Shown: positions 52,196 through 61,752, numbered from the stretch's first letter. The stretch is DNA of 64,000 nt from JAUIIK01 sp041390865 (GCA_041390865.1 JAWKPC010000011.1:1-64000), one strand, 5' to 3'. The notes: generated by a model not told the origin, from the sequence alone. Program-made: numbers and translations.

Positions 52196-52949
52196 ATGCA
52201 CAATTTCGTTGTGACCTGCACGAGATCCTGCTGCAAAACACCAGGGACGCCGGTACGCGTCCGGGCACGCTGCGAGAAATTCAGAACTGGATTGGACCGT
52301 CTGACTCCATCCAGGATGCGACATACGTTGCTCCACCGCCATCGGCGATGCGGTCACGCCTCATGACCCTGGAATCGAATATCAACTCGTACGTTGCGAT
52401 TCCCCCGTTGATTCGACTTGCCCAGAGCCACTATCAGTTCGAAGCGCTTCATCCGTTTATCGACGGCAACGGCAGGCTGGGTCGGCTCTTGTTGTCTCTC
52501 CTACTGGCGAAGTGGAACATTCTCCCCCAGCCCGACTGTATTTAAGCGGAAACCTCGAACATCACCGCGCCGAATATTTTCGGCACCTTAGGCAGGTAAC
52601 CGAAAACGGGATGTGGAATGCCTGGTTCGCGTTCTTTCTCAGGAGCGTTCAAAGCGAAGCGGAAAGTACTCTAATGAGAATCGAGCGATTCCAAGACCTT
52701 CACGAACGATATCGTCGGTTCGCAGTTAGCGAGAGCATTTCGGCGAATCTCACCGGAGTCATTGAAATGCTGTTCAGTTTGCCCCTTATCAGCGCCCCGC
52801 GCATTTCTACTCAACTTGGAATTACTCAGCCTGCTGCGCGGCAACACATCAAACGACTTGAAGATCAAGGTATCCTCGAGCGTTTTCAATCATCTGGTCG
52901 AGTTCACTGGTACGTTGCTCGAGAAATCCTTGCGGCAATCGAGGAGTGA
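52195..52949 (+). pseudogene. Fic-family protein, N-terminally truncated and frameshifted
   Basis: The remaining part starts within the helices (DLHEILLQNTRDAG), then reads IQNWIGPSDSIQDATYVAPP and the catalytic HPFIDGNGRLGRLLLSLLLA, the AMP-transfer motif HPFxxGNGRxxR. After WNILPQP a frameshift near 52540 moves it to LYLSGNLEHHRAEYFRHLRQ. The C-terminus ends in a winged-helix domain (LISAPRISTQLGITQPAARQHIKRLEDQGILERF). The N-terminal domain of about 130 residues, including any inhibitory motif, is absent. It was an AMP-transferase with a DNA-binding tail and is most likely non-functional. Confidence 0.75.
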
Positions 52950-53044
52950 CCTGCCATGTATAAGATCCAGGGCTCTTAACTTATACTTCGTGTACGTACG
53001 CCAAATCTTGTTATAGTTCCCTGGTCTATTCCCAAGTCGATCAA

Positions 53045-54043
53045 TTAAGCAATCAACCTGTCCAACACCATCAGCAAATGCCATCGATAATCCGCATCGA
53101 CGGGCGGGGCTGATTCGTTGTTGAAGGCCTGGCCGAGTTCGGAGAGGAAGGCGGTGCAGTGGATGGCCGTGTAGAGGAGCGATGCACGGTGCTGCTCGGC
53201 CGTCAGGTCCAGGTGGTGCTCCCAGTGGTCGATGTAGGCGGTATCGTGGCCGTGGGCCAGGAGGGCCATGCGGGTGAGCGACAGCGTCCAGAGCGGGTCG
53301 CCGAAGCAGAGGCTGTCGACGTCGACGATGCCGGTTGGGTCGCCATCGCCGATGATGACGTTCTTGGTCGTCGTGTCGTGGAGGAACGGCACCGGCTCGA
53401 TCCGGCTCAGGTAGCCGTCGAAGTTGTCCAGCCGGGAAGCGACCCGGTCGACCACCTCGACGTCCACGACGCCGGCCGATTCGATGTATCGCCGGCTGCG
53501 GTCGAGGCTGCCGAGCAGGACGTCTTGCCAGGTCGGAAGCAGCTCGGGATCGTCGTAGGACAGGGCATAGCCGAAGCCGGTGGCGAGCGGTAGCGTCGCG
53601 GTTCTCTTCTGTAGCTCTACCACCCAGGCGGATATCTCCCGCTTCTGGCTGTCCGTCAGCCCGTCGTAGACGTGGCCGAGATCGGTGCCGGGCAACCGCT
53701 CCATGATCATGACCGGGACGCCATGCCGCGTTCCACGGACATCCTCGTAGAACAGATCCGGTAACGGGATGCCGAGCGGCTTCAATCTCTCGTACCAGTA
53801 GAGTGCGCCGGCGAACTCTACTGCCTGTTCCGGTGGGGTCAGCCGGACGACGAAACGGCGTCCGTCATCGAGCCGGGCATCGTAGACGTAGTGGGCAAGT
53901 CCGGTGGTGAAACGCTGGATGTATTCAATTGTTCCACCGATGACCTCTGTTAGTATGCGACATGCATCGTCCCGACTTGGACTGTGTCGATGCGTCATCG
54001 CGACCATTCTTCGTGCATGTTCGTCAACCTGTCTCACGACCAT
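53045..54043 (-). CDS. Aminoglycoside phosphotransferase (APH)-family kinase-like protein
   Basis: From ATG 54043 the protein is about 332 residues; the open frame extends further upstream but would overlap the divergent gene. The kinase-like fold shows FVVRLTPPEQAVEFAGALYWYERL (N-lobe with ATP-binding region), VMIMERLPGTDL (hinge) and FLHDTTTKNVIIGDGDPTGIVDVDS. The last gives the catalytic HD-x4-N and the metal-binding aspartate of APH, HSK2 and macrolide phosphotransferases. The target is unknown; resistance should not be assumed. It is divergent from the lipocalin-like gene. Confidence 0.8.
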   Translation of the reverse strand: MVVRQVDEHARRMVAMTHRHSPSRDDACRILTEVIGGTIEYIQRFTTGLAHYVYDARLDDGRRFVVRLTPPEQAVEFAGALYWYERLKPLGIPLPDLFYEDVRGTRHGVPVMIMERLPGTDLGHVYDGLTDSQKREISAWVVELQKRTATLPLATGFGYALSYDDPELLPTWQDVLLGSLDRSRRYIESAGVVDVEVVDRVASRLDNFDGYLSRIEPVPFLHDTTTKNVIIGDGDPTGIVDVDSLCFGDPLWTLSLTRMALLAHGHDTAYIDHWEHHLDLTAEQHRASLLYTAIHCTAFLSELGQAFNNESAPPVDADYRWHLLMVLDRLIA

Positions 54044-54105
54044 GACGGCGAGTTCCCGGTTGAAGATATCACCGGACCGGCCGTCTACAGAGGAGGAGCC
54101 CCTAC

Positions 54106-54453
54106 ATGAGTCACCCACTTGTCGGTATGTGGAAGTTGGTGCGGATGGATCTGGATAACCCTCCGGCCGACGCAGGGTCCGGCCCCAGCCCGACCGGAGC
54201 ACTGGTCTACACCGAAGAGGGCTGGATGTCGGAGTCGCTGCTGCTGCCGGCCGGCGACGGCCAGACCCGGATGGTGATCTACTGCGGGACCTACAAGATC
54301 GAGGGTGACCAGGTCATCCACCAGCCGCTCTTCCACCTCGATGACAGCCAGGTCGGCCAGAACCTCCCGCGCGGCTTCGAGCTCTCCGACGACGGCAAGA
54401 CGTTCGTCTTGATCGCGACGGTCGGCCGGCTCCACTGGGAGCGAGTCAAGTGA
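54106..54453 (+). CDS. Lipocalin-like domain protein
   Basis: This 115-residue protein begins MSHPLVGMWKLVRMDLDN. The GxW motif near the start and beta-strand pattern (TGALVYTEEGWMSESLLL, IYCGTYKIEGDQVIHQPLFHL) identify the small lipocalin-like family of bacterial proteins. The barrel probably binds a hydrophobic molecule; its ligand is unknown. The start is preceded by GGAGGAG. A short G/A-rich spacer follows before the secreted-protein gene. Confidence 0.8.
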   Translation: MSHPLVGMWKLVRMDLDNPPADAGSGPSPTGALVYTEEGWMSESLLLPAGDGQTRMVIYCGTYKIEGDQVIHQPLFHLDDSQVGQNLPRGFELSDDGKTFVLIATVGRLHWERVK

Positions 54454-54526
54454 CGGATGAGGGATCAGGGATCGGAACCAGGGCTTTCGTTGGGGATGAC
54501 TGATCGACATTTGGGAAGGTGAGCAT

Positions 54527-55990
54527 ATGAAGCGGGGACGAGTCCTGCTCGCGGTTGTGGCGGTCATGCTGCTGGGGAACCTGTTGGTGATGCCGGCGAG
54601 CGCCGGCGTCTTTGCCGATCCCGGCCTCGATCCGTTCCAGTTCACCTGGGAGCGGACCGATGCGCCGGTCGATGATGGCGTCACCGCCAGGACATGGATG
54701 TGGGGGCCGGAGCCGATCACTCCCTTCGGCCGCCTGGAGCGCTACGACGAGTCTCCGGATGGCGAACGGCTCGTGGTCTATTTCGACAAGGCACGGATGG
54801 AGATCACCGACCCGGGCGCGGACCCGAACTCGATCTGGTACGTCACGAACGGTTTGCTGGTCAACGAACTAATCACTGGCCGGATGCAGGTCGGGAACGA
54901 CAGCTTCGTCGAGCGCCTGCCGGCTCCGGTGAATGTCGCCGGAGACGCCGGCGATCCCAACGGGCCGACCTACGCCAGCTTCCGCGGCCTGCTCGATGTT
55001 CCGGCGCGGCCCGAGGGTTCGGTCGTCATCCAGCGCGTCAGCCGCGCCGGTGACCTGACCAACGACAGCTCGCTCGAAGGCTACGAGGTCGTCGTCGGCT
55101 ACGTCGACACCGTCACGAACCACGGTATCGCCCAGCCCTTCTGGGAGTTCATGAACTCCAGCGGCACGATCTACGACAACGGGGACTACATCACCGCGCC
55201 GCTCTTCGAGAACGCCTTCTTCGCGACCGGCCGTCCGGTCACCGAGGCGTACTGGGCGACGGTCGAGGTGGCTGGTACGCCGCGTGATGTCCTGATGCAG
55301 TGCTTCGAGCGCCGTTGCCTGACCTACACGCCGGGCAACCCGGCCGGGTTCGTCGTCGAGGCCGGCAACGTCGGCCGGCACTACTACAACTGGCGCTACA
55401 GCGAGCCGGAACCGGATAGTTACCCGCCGGCCGGCGAGTTGCTCTACTACTCGGACCTTACGGACTGGGGCGACGATTCGATCGAGGATGGCGACTTCTT
55501 CGCCGAGGACGGGACCTATCACATCTACGCGAATCCCAGCGGAGAACCGTTCGTCTATCTGGACAGTGGCGATCCCTATACCGACGTCCGGGTGGATGTC
55601 GACGTGCGGATGGTGAGCGAGGACTACGTCTTTTCCAGCGCCTGTCTCGTGACCCGGCTCGATCCTGTTTCGCTCTCATACAACTATGAAATGTGCCTGA
55701 CGAACGATGGCAATACGGATGCAAGATACGAACAAGTCAATCCCGACGACTCTCAAGTACTCCTGCCGTTCGAACAGCGCCCGGGTTCCACGGATGCGAA
55801 CGAGTGGACGCGGCTATCGATCATCCATCGCGGCCAGGCGCTCTGGTTCCTGATCAACGACGAGCTCGTCGGCACGGCGTCGCATACCGGACCGCCGGGA
55901 GGCTTCGTCGGGATCTACGTCGACAACCTGGACTTCCTCGGCCCCGTCGAATGGGAGTTCACCAACCTCACCGTCTGGGCCGTCGAATAG
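54527..55990 (+). CDS. Secreted protein: 'RTWMWGP' domain plus C-terminal jelly-roll-like domain
   Basis: This 487-residue protein has a signal peptide ending near ASA (residue 26). The first domain (about 35-300) has FTWERTDAPVDDGVTARTWMW, YFDKARMEITDPGADPNS, TNGLLVNELITG, FWEFMNSSGTIYDNG, a CFERRC pair and NVGRHYYNWRY. It is a family I recognise only as a recurring secreted domain in Chloroflexota. The second domain (about 300-487) resembles a concanavalin/DUF1080-type lectin fold (VYLDSGDPYTDVRVDVDVRM ... FVGIYVDNLDFLG). A close paralogue of the first domain lies at 56800. It is probably surface-bound or secreted, with unknown function. Confidence 0.75.
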   Translation: MKRGRVLLAVVAVMLLGNLLVMPASAGVFADPGLDPFQFTWERTDAPVDDGVTARTWMWGPEPITPFGRLERYDESPDGERLVVYFDKARMEITDPGADPNSIWYVTNGLLVNELITGRMQVGNDSFVERLPAPVNVAGDAGDPNGPTYASFRGLLDVPARPEGSVVIQRVSRAGDLTNDSSLEGYEVVVGYVDTVTNHGIAQPFWEFMNSSGTIYDNGDYITAPLFENAFFATGRPVTEAYWATVEVAGTPRDVLMQCFERRCLTYTPGNPAGFVVEAGNVGRHYYNWRYSEPEPDSYPPAGELLYYSDLTDWGDDSIEDGDFFAEDGTYHIYANPSGEPFVYLDSGDPYTDVRVDVDVRMVSEDYVFSSACLVTRLDPVSLSYNYEMCLTNDGNTDARYEQVNPDDSQVLLPFEQRPGSTDANEWTRLSIIHRGQALWFLINDELVGTASHTGPPGGFVGIYVDNLDFLGPVEWEFTNLTVWAVE

Positions 55991-56139
55991 GCCGGTGACG
56001 ATCGCCGGGCGAACTCTCAGCTTTGCCCGGCGCGACGGAACCGGGACTACCTGACGCCGCCGGCTGCGCCGTTTCCGGTATCGTTCTGTCATGCCCCGGA
56101 AAACGGCAGGACCACTGAATACGGAGAGAGCGGGGTTAC

Positions 56140-56703
56140 ATGGACAACGAACACAGCAGCCAGAGCGACGAAGGCAGGAATGAGCCCGGCTATCGCAGGG
56201 ATCGCCCGAGCAAGCTCATGCAGCAGCTCTTCAAGCTGCCAATCTACCTCTACTGGGGGCCGTTCGCCCGGCTGATGGCCTGGCGCTGCGTCCTGCGGGT
56301 GACGACGATCGGCCGCAAGAGCGGCAAGCCGCGAAAGACCTGCATCAGCTTCATGCCCTATCAGGACAGCTACATCGTCTTCGTCAGCTGGGGCGTCATC
56401 GCCCACTGGTACAAGAATATGCAGGCGGACTCGCGGGTGCGGATCGACGTTGGCGGGCGAACGATCAACGCCCACGCCTACCCGATCGAGAGCTACGAGA
56501 AACGCCGGGAGATGATGCTGCGGATGAGCGACCGCTCCTGCGAGTGCGGCCCGCCGACGTTCATCCGGCCGCTACTCTCCGGTATCGAGCTGTTCGACTA
56601 CGACAACGAGATCAAGATGGCGGTCGAGAACGCCGGCGAGCTCCCTGTTGTGGAGATCGTTCCCATCGGCAGGGAGCCGGTCGTCGCCCGCCCCGCGGAA
56701 TAG
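56140..56703 (+). CDS. Deazaflavin (F420)-dependent nitroreductase-family protein
   Basis: This 187-residue protein contains the DUF385/Ddn-type split-barrel core: VLRVTTIGRKSGKPRKTCISFMP (the T-x-G-R-x-S-G signature) and a later WYKNMQADSRVRIDVGGRTI segment that matches the family's W.xNl..np.v.v pattern. These proteins bind F420 (or FMN) and reduce nitro compounds, quinones or fatty acids. It starts at ATG 56140. It is located between the two paralogous secreted proteins with no evident operon. F420 use by this organism is not shown here. Confidence 0.82.
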   Translation: MDNEHSSQSDEGRNEPGYRRDRPSKLMQQLFKLPIYLYWGPFARLMAWRCVLRVTTIGRKSGKPRKTCISFMPYQDSYIVFVSWGVIAHWYKNMQADSRVRIDVGGRTINAHAYPIESYEKRREMMLRMSDRSCECGPPTFIRPLLSGIELFDYDNEIKMAVENAGELPVVEIVPIGREPVVARPAE

Positions 56704-56770
56704 GTCCGGGAACCGTCGCGATTGAGACCGCTCCCGGAGCGTATCCCTCCTGAGGAATTGCCGAACTGAT

Positions 56771-56796
56771 CAGGCCCTGCTCAGGCGCAGGGCCTG
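56771..56796. terminator. Bidirectional intrinsic terminator
   Basis: CAGGCCCTGC (56771-56780) pairs with GCAGGGCCTG (56787-56796) and is followed by TTTCTAT. It serves the rightward Ddn-like gene and the leftward secreted-protein gene, whose stop is at 56800. Confidence 0.8.
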
Positions 56797-56799
56797 TTT

Positions 56800-58146
56800 C
56801 TATAGTCCGTCAATCAGGCAGTCGATCGTCTCGGAGGCAATCTCTTCGATCAGCGCTTGCTGCTGGTCCGGCGTGCCGTTCGCGAGGATGTAGAGATCGT
56901 CGATGCTCAGATCTGCCATCGCTTCGGACGCGCAGACGACACCCCGGTCGACCAGCGGCGACAGTGCGTCAGCGAGCGCCGAGGGCAGGGAGTTGCTCAG
57001 GCAGGCGTCGATCGCATTGCTGATAGCGTCCGTCTCCCCGGCAACCAGGGCCAGCAGCGTATCCGGTGTGAAGAGGTTGCTCAGGCAGCTGACCAGCTCG
57101 TTGGCCGATGCCTCCAGAGCCGCCTGCACCTGGCCAGCGTTCGGGATCGTCGCTGTCGCCGAGGGCTCGGCCGTCGCCGTTTGTGTTGGCTCTGATGTCG
57201 GGCTCGCGGTAGCTGTCGGCGATGGCTCGTCGGTGGCCGATGCCGTTGGCTCCGGTGTTTCCCCGCCAGCTTCAACGACCTCGTAGCGCCAGTGGTAGTA
57301 GTGCCGGCCGACGTTGCCGGCTTCGACCCGCCACTCCGGCGCGTTGGCCGGGTTGTACGTCAGACAGCGGCGCTCGAAGCACTGGACCAGGACGTCCGCA
57401 TACTCTCCGCCGATCTTGACGCTGGCCCAGTAGGCCTCGGTGACCGGCAGCCCGGTGGCGTAGTAGGGATTCTGGAAGAGCGGGGCCTCGACGAAGCTGC
57501 TGCCTTCATAGACCGTCCCGACGGCGTTCATGAACTCCCAGAACGGCGAGGCCACCTGGTGATCGGTCGCTTCGACGTACTGGGCAGCGGTCACGCCGAA
57601 GTCGGCCAGGCTGGGCTGGTTGGTCAGGTTGCCTTCGCGATCGATCCGGAAGGTGACCGTCGCGCCATCGTCGAGCGCGAACTCCTCGCGAACCGAGCCG
57701 AAGGTCGCGTAGGTCGGGCCGGTCGCGTCGTCAGCATCACCGGCGACGTTGATCTCGGCGGGATCGTATTGCGTCCCGATCTCGTCGCCGGTCTGGAGGT
57801 AGCCGGTCATCATCTCCATCACGAGCAGGCCGTTCGTGACGTACCAGACTGAGGCCGGGTCGGCATTCGGGTGGCTGATCTCCATCCGGGATTTGTCATA
57901 GTACTGGACCGTCCGCTGGCCTCCGGGACTGCTGGAGTATGGCTCGGTGAGCGGGCCGGTGAAGGCTTCCGGCCCCCACATCCAGGTCCGGCTCACGACC
58001 GCGTCGGCGACCGGCTTGTCGGTCCGTTCCCAGGTGTTCTGGAAGTGCGTGTTGGCCGGCGCCTCGGCCCCGGCGGACATCACCGCGGCGAGCACGGTCG
58101 CGATCGAGAAGAACGCGGCAAGGGCAATCGAAAGTCGTTTTGGCAT
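56800..58146 (-). CDS. Secreted protein: 'RTWMWGP' domain with Thr/Pro linker and Cys-containing helical tail
   Basis: This 448-residue protein has a signal peptide, followed by the same domain as the 54527 gene: TWERTDKPVADAVVSRTWMW, YYDKSRMEISHPNADPAS, TNGLLVMEMMTG, FWEFMNAVGTVYEG, CFERRCLTYNPAN and GNVGRHYYHWRY. Then comes a linker of about 35 residues rich in P, T, S, A and E. The distinct C-terminal domain is all-helical and has four cysteines (VSCLSNLF, ACLSNSLP, VVCASEAM, ETIDCLIDGL). The tail differs completely from the paralogue's jelly-roll. Function is unknown. Confidence 0.78.
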   Translation of the reverse strand: MPKRLSIALAAFFSIATVLAAVMSAGAEAPANTHFQNTWERTDKPVADAVVSRTWMWGPEAFTGPLTEPYSSSPGGQRTVQYYDKSRMEISHPNADPASVWYVTNGLLVMEMMTGYLQTGDEIGTQYDPAEINVAGDADDATGPTYATFGSVREEFALDDGATVTFRIDREGNLTNQPSLADFGVTAAQYVEATDHQVASPFWEFMNAVGTVYEGSSFVEAPLFQNPYYATGLPVTEAYWASVKIGGEYADVLVQCFERRCLTYNPANAPEWRVEAGNVGRHYYHWRYEVVEAGGETPEPTASATDEPSPTATASPTSEPTQTATAEPSATATIPNAGQVQAALEASANELVSCLSNLFTPDTLLALVAGETDAISNAIDACLSNSLPSALADALSPLVDRGVVCASEAMADLSIDDLYILANGTPDQQQALIEEIASETIDCLIDGL

Positions 58147-58373
58147 CGGTCTATGGATCTCCCATCCGAATCATGAGGCTCTGTTGTCTCGATCATCGGA
58201 TGCGTTATGTCCAATCGCCAGGCCCACAGGTGCCGTTTTTCGCCGGTACTCGCGTGGGAATTCAACGTGGAGGTGTCGGTATCGTCGACAGCCAGCGATG
58301 GTTACGCGAGATCATCCCGATTGACCGGGCCGGTGACCTATCTACAAGCAGCCGGTATTGATGACTACCGCAG

Positions 58374-59465
58374 CTAGCGAGTTCGGGAATTGACCTCCAG
58401 CGGCACGAACGGCTCGTCGTATCCGAAGGCCTGCGGGCCGACGAATCCCAGGGCCTGTGCGGTCGTGAGCTGCGGCGGGGCTGGGATGCCGATAACCGTC
58501 GCGCGGAGTCCGTAGCGCAAGACCTCGGTCGTGATCGGGGTGCCGCGGTCGGTGTCGACCAGGGTAATCAGGTCCGGCACGATTGCCGTTGTCTCGCCGT
58601 CGACCCGGCAGATCAGAAATTCGTTCTGCAGCTCGATCTGGCAGCGGTGGCTCTGGTAGTCGTCGAGCCCATCCAGGGTGATCCGCCCGAAGTTGTAGCC
58701 GCGCTCGAACCGCCGGTCGACGTCGGTGAGCTTGCCGCTGAAGAGAACCATGCCGCCCATTGCCTCGCAGATCGCAGCGACCGGATTGCCTCCAGTCGAT
58801 TGGGCGACCTCAACCGCGCTGCCGACGGTGTGGGCCAGCCGGATCGTGTCGGGGATGCCGGTCTCGCGCAATCGCTGAACGGTCATCGGCTTGTCGGCGA
58901 TCATCGCCCTGCCGCCAAGCTGGACGCAGATCGCCCGGCTAATCCGCTCAAGGGTAGCGGTATCGGGGATGTGTTCGAGGATGACCTTCTGGTGGCGCTC
59001 GTCGATCATGACGATCGGCGACGGAGCAATGCCGTCGAAGTAGTAAGAGATCATCGACGTCTCCGGGAAAGCCCGCCCCATGCCGTCGACATCGACCGTC
59101 ACCAGCCCGAGCTGGGCGGAAGCGATCATCGGCGCGAACGAATTGCCGCCGCCGATCTCGATCGGCGCCGTCCCGGCCACCTCGACGCCGAGATAGTCGG
59201 ACAGTGCCTGGACTGCCACCGCCCCCTCGTCGCCACGGCCGATCTTCTCCTGGCCGATCGTCGGTGCGCCCATGCCGCCAAGCGGGACGATCAAGGCATC
59301 ATCGGCCAGCTCGTCGAGCCGGACGACGGTCAGGACTCTGCCCTGCTCCAGCTCCTGGATCGCCCGGACCATTCCGCGATAGGGGTTGCCTCCGCCGCCG
59401 GTTCCGAGGATTCCGGCGCCGGTCGCGATGCGTTGGACGTCTTCCTTCGTGAGATGCCAGGGCAT
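58374..59465 (-). CDS. DUF917-family protein, hydantoinase partner
   Basis: This 363-residue cytoplasmic protein begins MPWHLTKEDVQRIATGAGIL then GTGGGGNPYRG, the glycine-rich signature of DUF917. EIGGGNSFAPM and VDVDGMGRAFPE are other conserved stretches. The stop of the upstream hyuA-like gene is only two bases from this start, so they are co-translated, and the same pairing is common in bacteria. DUF917 proteins are thought to act with hydantoinase/oxoprolinase-type enzymes on cyclic amides or thio-substrates. The reaction is unproven. It is the second gene of this two-gene leftward operon. Confidence 0.85.
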   Translation of the reverse strand: MPWHLTKEDVQRIATGAGILGTGGGGNPYRGMVRAIQELEQGRVLTVVRLDELADDALIVPLGGMGAPTIGQEKIGRGDEGAVAVQALSDYLGVEVAGTAPIEIGGGNSFAPMIASAQLGLVTVDVDGMGRAFPETSMISYYFDGIAPSPIVMIDERHQKVILEHIPDTATLERISRAICVQLGGRAMIADKPMTVQRLRETGIPDTIRLAHTVGSAVEVAQSTGGNPVAAICEAMGGMVLFSGKLTDVDRRFERGYNFGRITLDGLDDYQSHRCQIELQNEFLICRVDGETTAIVPDLITLVDTDRGTPITTEVLRYGLRATVIGIPAPPQLTTAQALGFVGPQAFGYDEPFVPLEVNSRTR

Positions 59466-59467
59466 GG

Positions 59468-61054
59468 CTAGCGCGCCTCACCTTCTGCTGCGGGTGACAG
59501 AACCAGATCTCCTGCCGCGCGAACCCGGATGCGGGTCGCGTTGCCGGGCAGATAGGCCAGCGGCACTTCCTGGACGTCGATGATCTCGACCGTTCCGGGG
59601 TCCGCTCCGGCTTTCACCGCCTCGGCCTTCGCCATGCCCCGGGCGATCTGCAGCGCTTCCACGCGGGTATGCTCGTCGAGCGAGAAGATGCGCTCGACTT
59701 CGCCGCTGCACTGGGCGATGGCCGCCCCGATCGCATTGGCAATCTCGAAGCTCTCGGGCCGGTGGACGACCGACGCTCCGGAAAAGGCGGAAGGCATCAC
59801 GACGCTGCCGCCGCCGACGAGGACGACCGGGATCGGCTCGGCGCTCGTCTTCATCCGGTCGATCGTCTCTTCGGCCCGCATCCCTATCCAGGTCTGGACT
59901 TTGTTGACGAACGCGGTATCGAGGTGTTCGACCTTCTCCGGGTCGCCGAATTCGGCCCTGCCCAACGCGACGGCGACATCGGATAGGGTCAGGACGTCGC
60001 CGCCGAAGACCAGGGCATCCTCGGTGATCCGGTAGCCGACGCTCTCCGGTCCAATCTGAACCGTCTCGCCGTCCACCTCGACCCTGGTTCCGCCTCCGAG
60101 GGCGATCGACAGCAGGTCGGGCATCCGGAAGTTCGTCCTTACCCCGCCGACTTCGACCTCAATGGAAGATTCGCGAGGAAACCCGTTGACCAGGATGCCG
60201 ATGTCGGTCGTCGTCCCGCCGACGTCGATGACGATGGCGTCCTGCTGGCCGGAGAGGAACGCCGCGCCGCGGATCGAGTTGGCTGGACCGCTGGCGACGG
60301 TCAGGATCGGATAGCGCATTGCATAATCGAGCGCCATCAGGGTCCCGTCATTCTGGCTGATGAACATCTCGGCCTGGATGCCGTGCTCGCGCAGGGCGCG
60401 TTCGAAGCCGGAAGCGGCGTTCCGGGCGGCGTTCACCAGCGCAGCGTTGAGGATCGACGCATTCTCCCGTTCAAGGATGCCGATGCTGCCGATTTCATGG
60501 GAGTAGGTCACCGGCAGATCGCCGAGGACGTCACCGAGAATTCCGGCCGCAGCTTCCTCGTGCGCGGCATCGACCGGCGAGAAGACGCTGACGACCGCTA
60601 GCGAATCGACTTCGCCTTTGAACGATTCGGCCGCCTCGCGGATAGCGTCTCGATCGAGCGGCAGGATTTCCCTGCCATCGTATTCGTGCCCGCCTTCGAC
60701 GACGGTGAAATGGCCGCCGATGGCATTCCGGAGATCCTCCGGCCAGCCGGCGAACGGCAGAATCGCCAGAGCCGCCGGCGCGCCGATTCGGACCAGCCCG
60801 ACCCGGTTGAGATTGCGCCGTTCGAGGATCGCGTTGGTGCAGTGGGTTGTGCCGAGCATCGCGTGGCTGATCCGGCCGAGATCGATGTCCGGATACCGTT
60901 CGACCAGCCCATGGAGGGCTGCCCGGATGCCGCCGGTCACGTCCGCCGTCGTCGGCGCCTTGAAGCTCCCGAGCAGCCGCGCCTTCTCATCCAGCACCAC
61001 CGCATCGGTATTCGTCCCGCCGACATCGATCCCAAGTCTCAAGCTCACCGGCAT
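59468..61054 (-). CDS. Hydantoinase/oxoprolinase family protein (HyuA-like)
   Basis: ATG 61054 follows GGAGGGG; an upstream start at 61180 is poorer. This 528-residue protein has the ASKHA-type ATP-binding motifs LGIDVGGTNTDAVVLDE and VIDVGGTTTDIGILVNG, and the central SHAMLGTTHCTNAILERRNL and YSHEIGSIGILERENASILNA. The family hydrolyses hydantoins or 5-oxoproline using ATP. The paired DUF917 gene suggests a specific cyclic amide, perhaps related to the creatininase-like gene elsewhere in the window, but there is no direct link. It is complete, with no missing motif. Confidence 0.88.
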   Translation of the reverse strand: MPVSLRLGIDVGGTNTDAVVLDEKARLLGSFKAPTTADVTGGIRAALHGLVERYPDIDLGRISHAMLGTTHCTNAILERRNLNRVGLVRIGAPAALAILPFAGWPEDLRNAIGGHFTVVEGGHEYDGREILPLDRDAIREAAESFKGEVDSLAVVSVFSPVDAAHEEAAAGILGDVLGDLPVTYSHEIGSIGILERENASILNAALVNAARNAASGFERALREHGIQAEMFISQNDGTLMALDYAMRYPILTVASGPANSIRGAAFLSGQQDAIVIDVGGTTTDIGILVNGFPRESSIEVEVGGVRTNFRMPDLLSIALGGGTRVEVDGETVQIGPESVGYRITEDALVFGGDVLTLSDVAVALGRAEFGDPEKVEHLDTAFVNKVQTWIGMRAEETIDRMKTSAEPIPVVLVGGGSVVMPSAFSGASVVHRPESFEIANAIGAAIAQCSGEVERIFSLDEHTRVEALQIARGMAKAEAVKAGADPGTVEIIDVQEVPLAYLPGNATRIRVRAAGDLVLSPAAEGEAR

Positions 61055-61483
61055 CACCCTCCCCTCCTCGCGCCAGTGTAACCCTACCCGACCTGGCCGC
61101 GAGCGATTCGCTGCGCGGTTGATACGGACTGCCGGTTGCCAGGGAGGGGGGCCGTTGGCGCGTCTGACGTCTGTGACCATTCTGCTCTTGGATTTCCATC
61201 TACACCATGATGCATGGCATCCCGAACGGAGGCCTTGTGGAGTGAGGATCTACGGAAAATAGAGGAGATCAGGACGCAGACGCTAGCCGCTTCCAGGTTG
61301 CTGCAGAGCGTTGTCAATAGATCCCTCGGCTCGCAAAGCCTCACCTCGGGATGCCGGCGTTGCGGTTCTTGAGCTTTCCGGAGGATTGCTACTGGTGGGA
61401 AGGTTGGATCTCTTCTAGTGATTTGTGACACATGATGTGACAAATCCGTGGTCACTCCCATGAAACTCAAGAGCACCCGAGAC

Positions 61484-61584
61484 TGTCATTGCGACCCGGA
61501 TACCCGCCTTAGCGGGAGTGAGAAATCTCAGTGCAGCATGTCCCTGGGGTTCGACTGAGATTTCTCGCTCCGCTCGAAATGACA
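61484..61584. repeat. Inverted-repeat element with GAGAAATCTCA ends
   Basis: The left end TGTCATTGCGA...GAGAAATCTCAGT is matched in inverse at the right end (TGTCATTTCGAGCGGAGCGA). The ends resemble those of the 171-bp element at 21121. It lies in the 698-base gap 61055-61752. The rest of that gap contains two direct copies of TGTGACA near 61425-61441 and an inverse copy near 61638, but no credible gene. Confidence 0.5.
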
Positions 61585-61752
61585 ACGTTGGTTGCTGTGG
61601 AGTCGTCCGGGACGCACAGAGTAGTCGATCAGATCACATGTCACAGACTACTAGTGTTCTCCTGATACCGTCCATATCTGTCGGGATTGAACGGCGATTC
61701 GGTCTCGGTTTCCTGGATCGTGTTGACGAGAGACGCGCCGATCGGCATGCCC

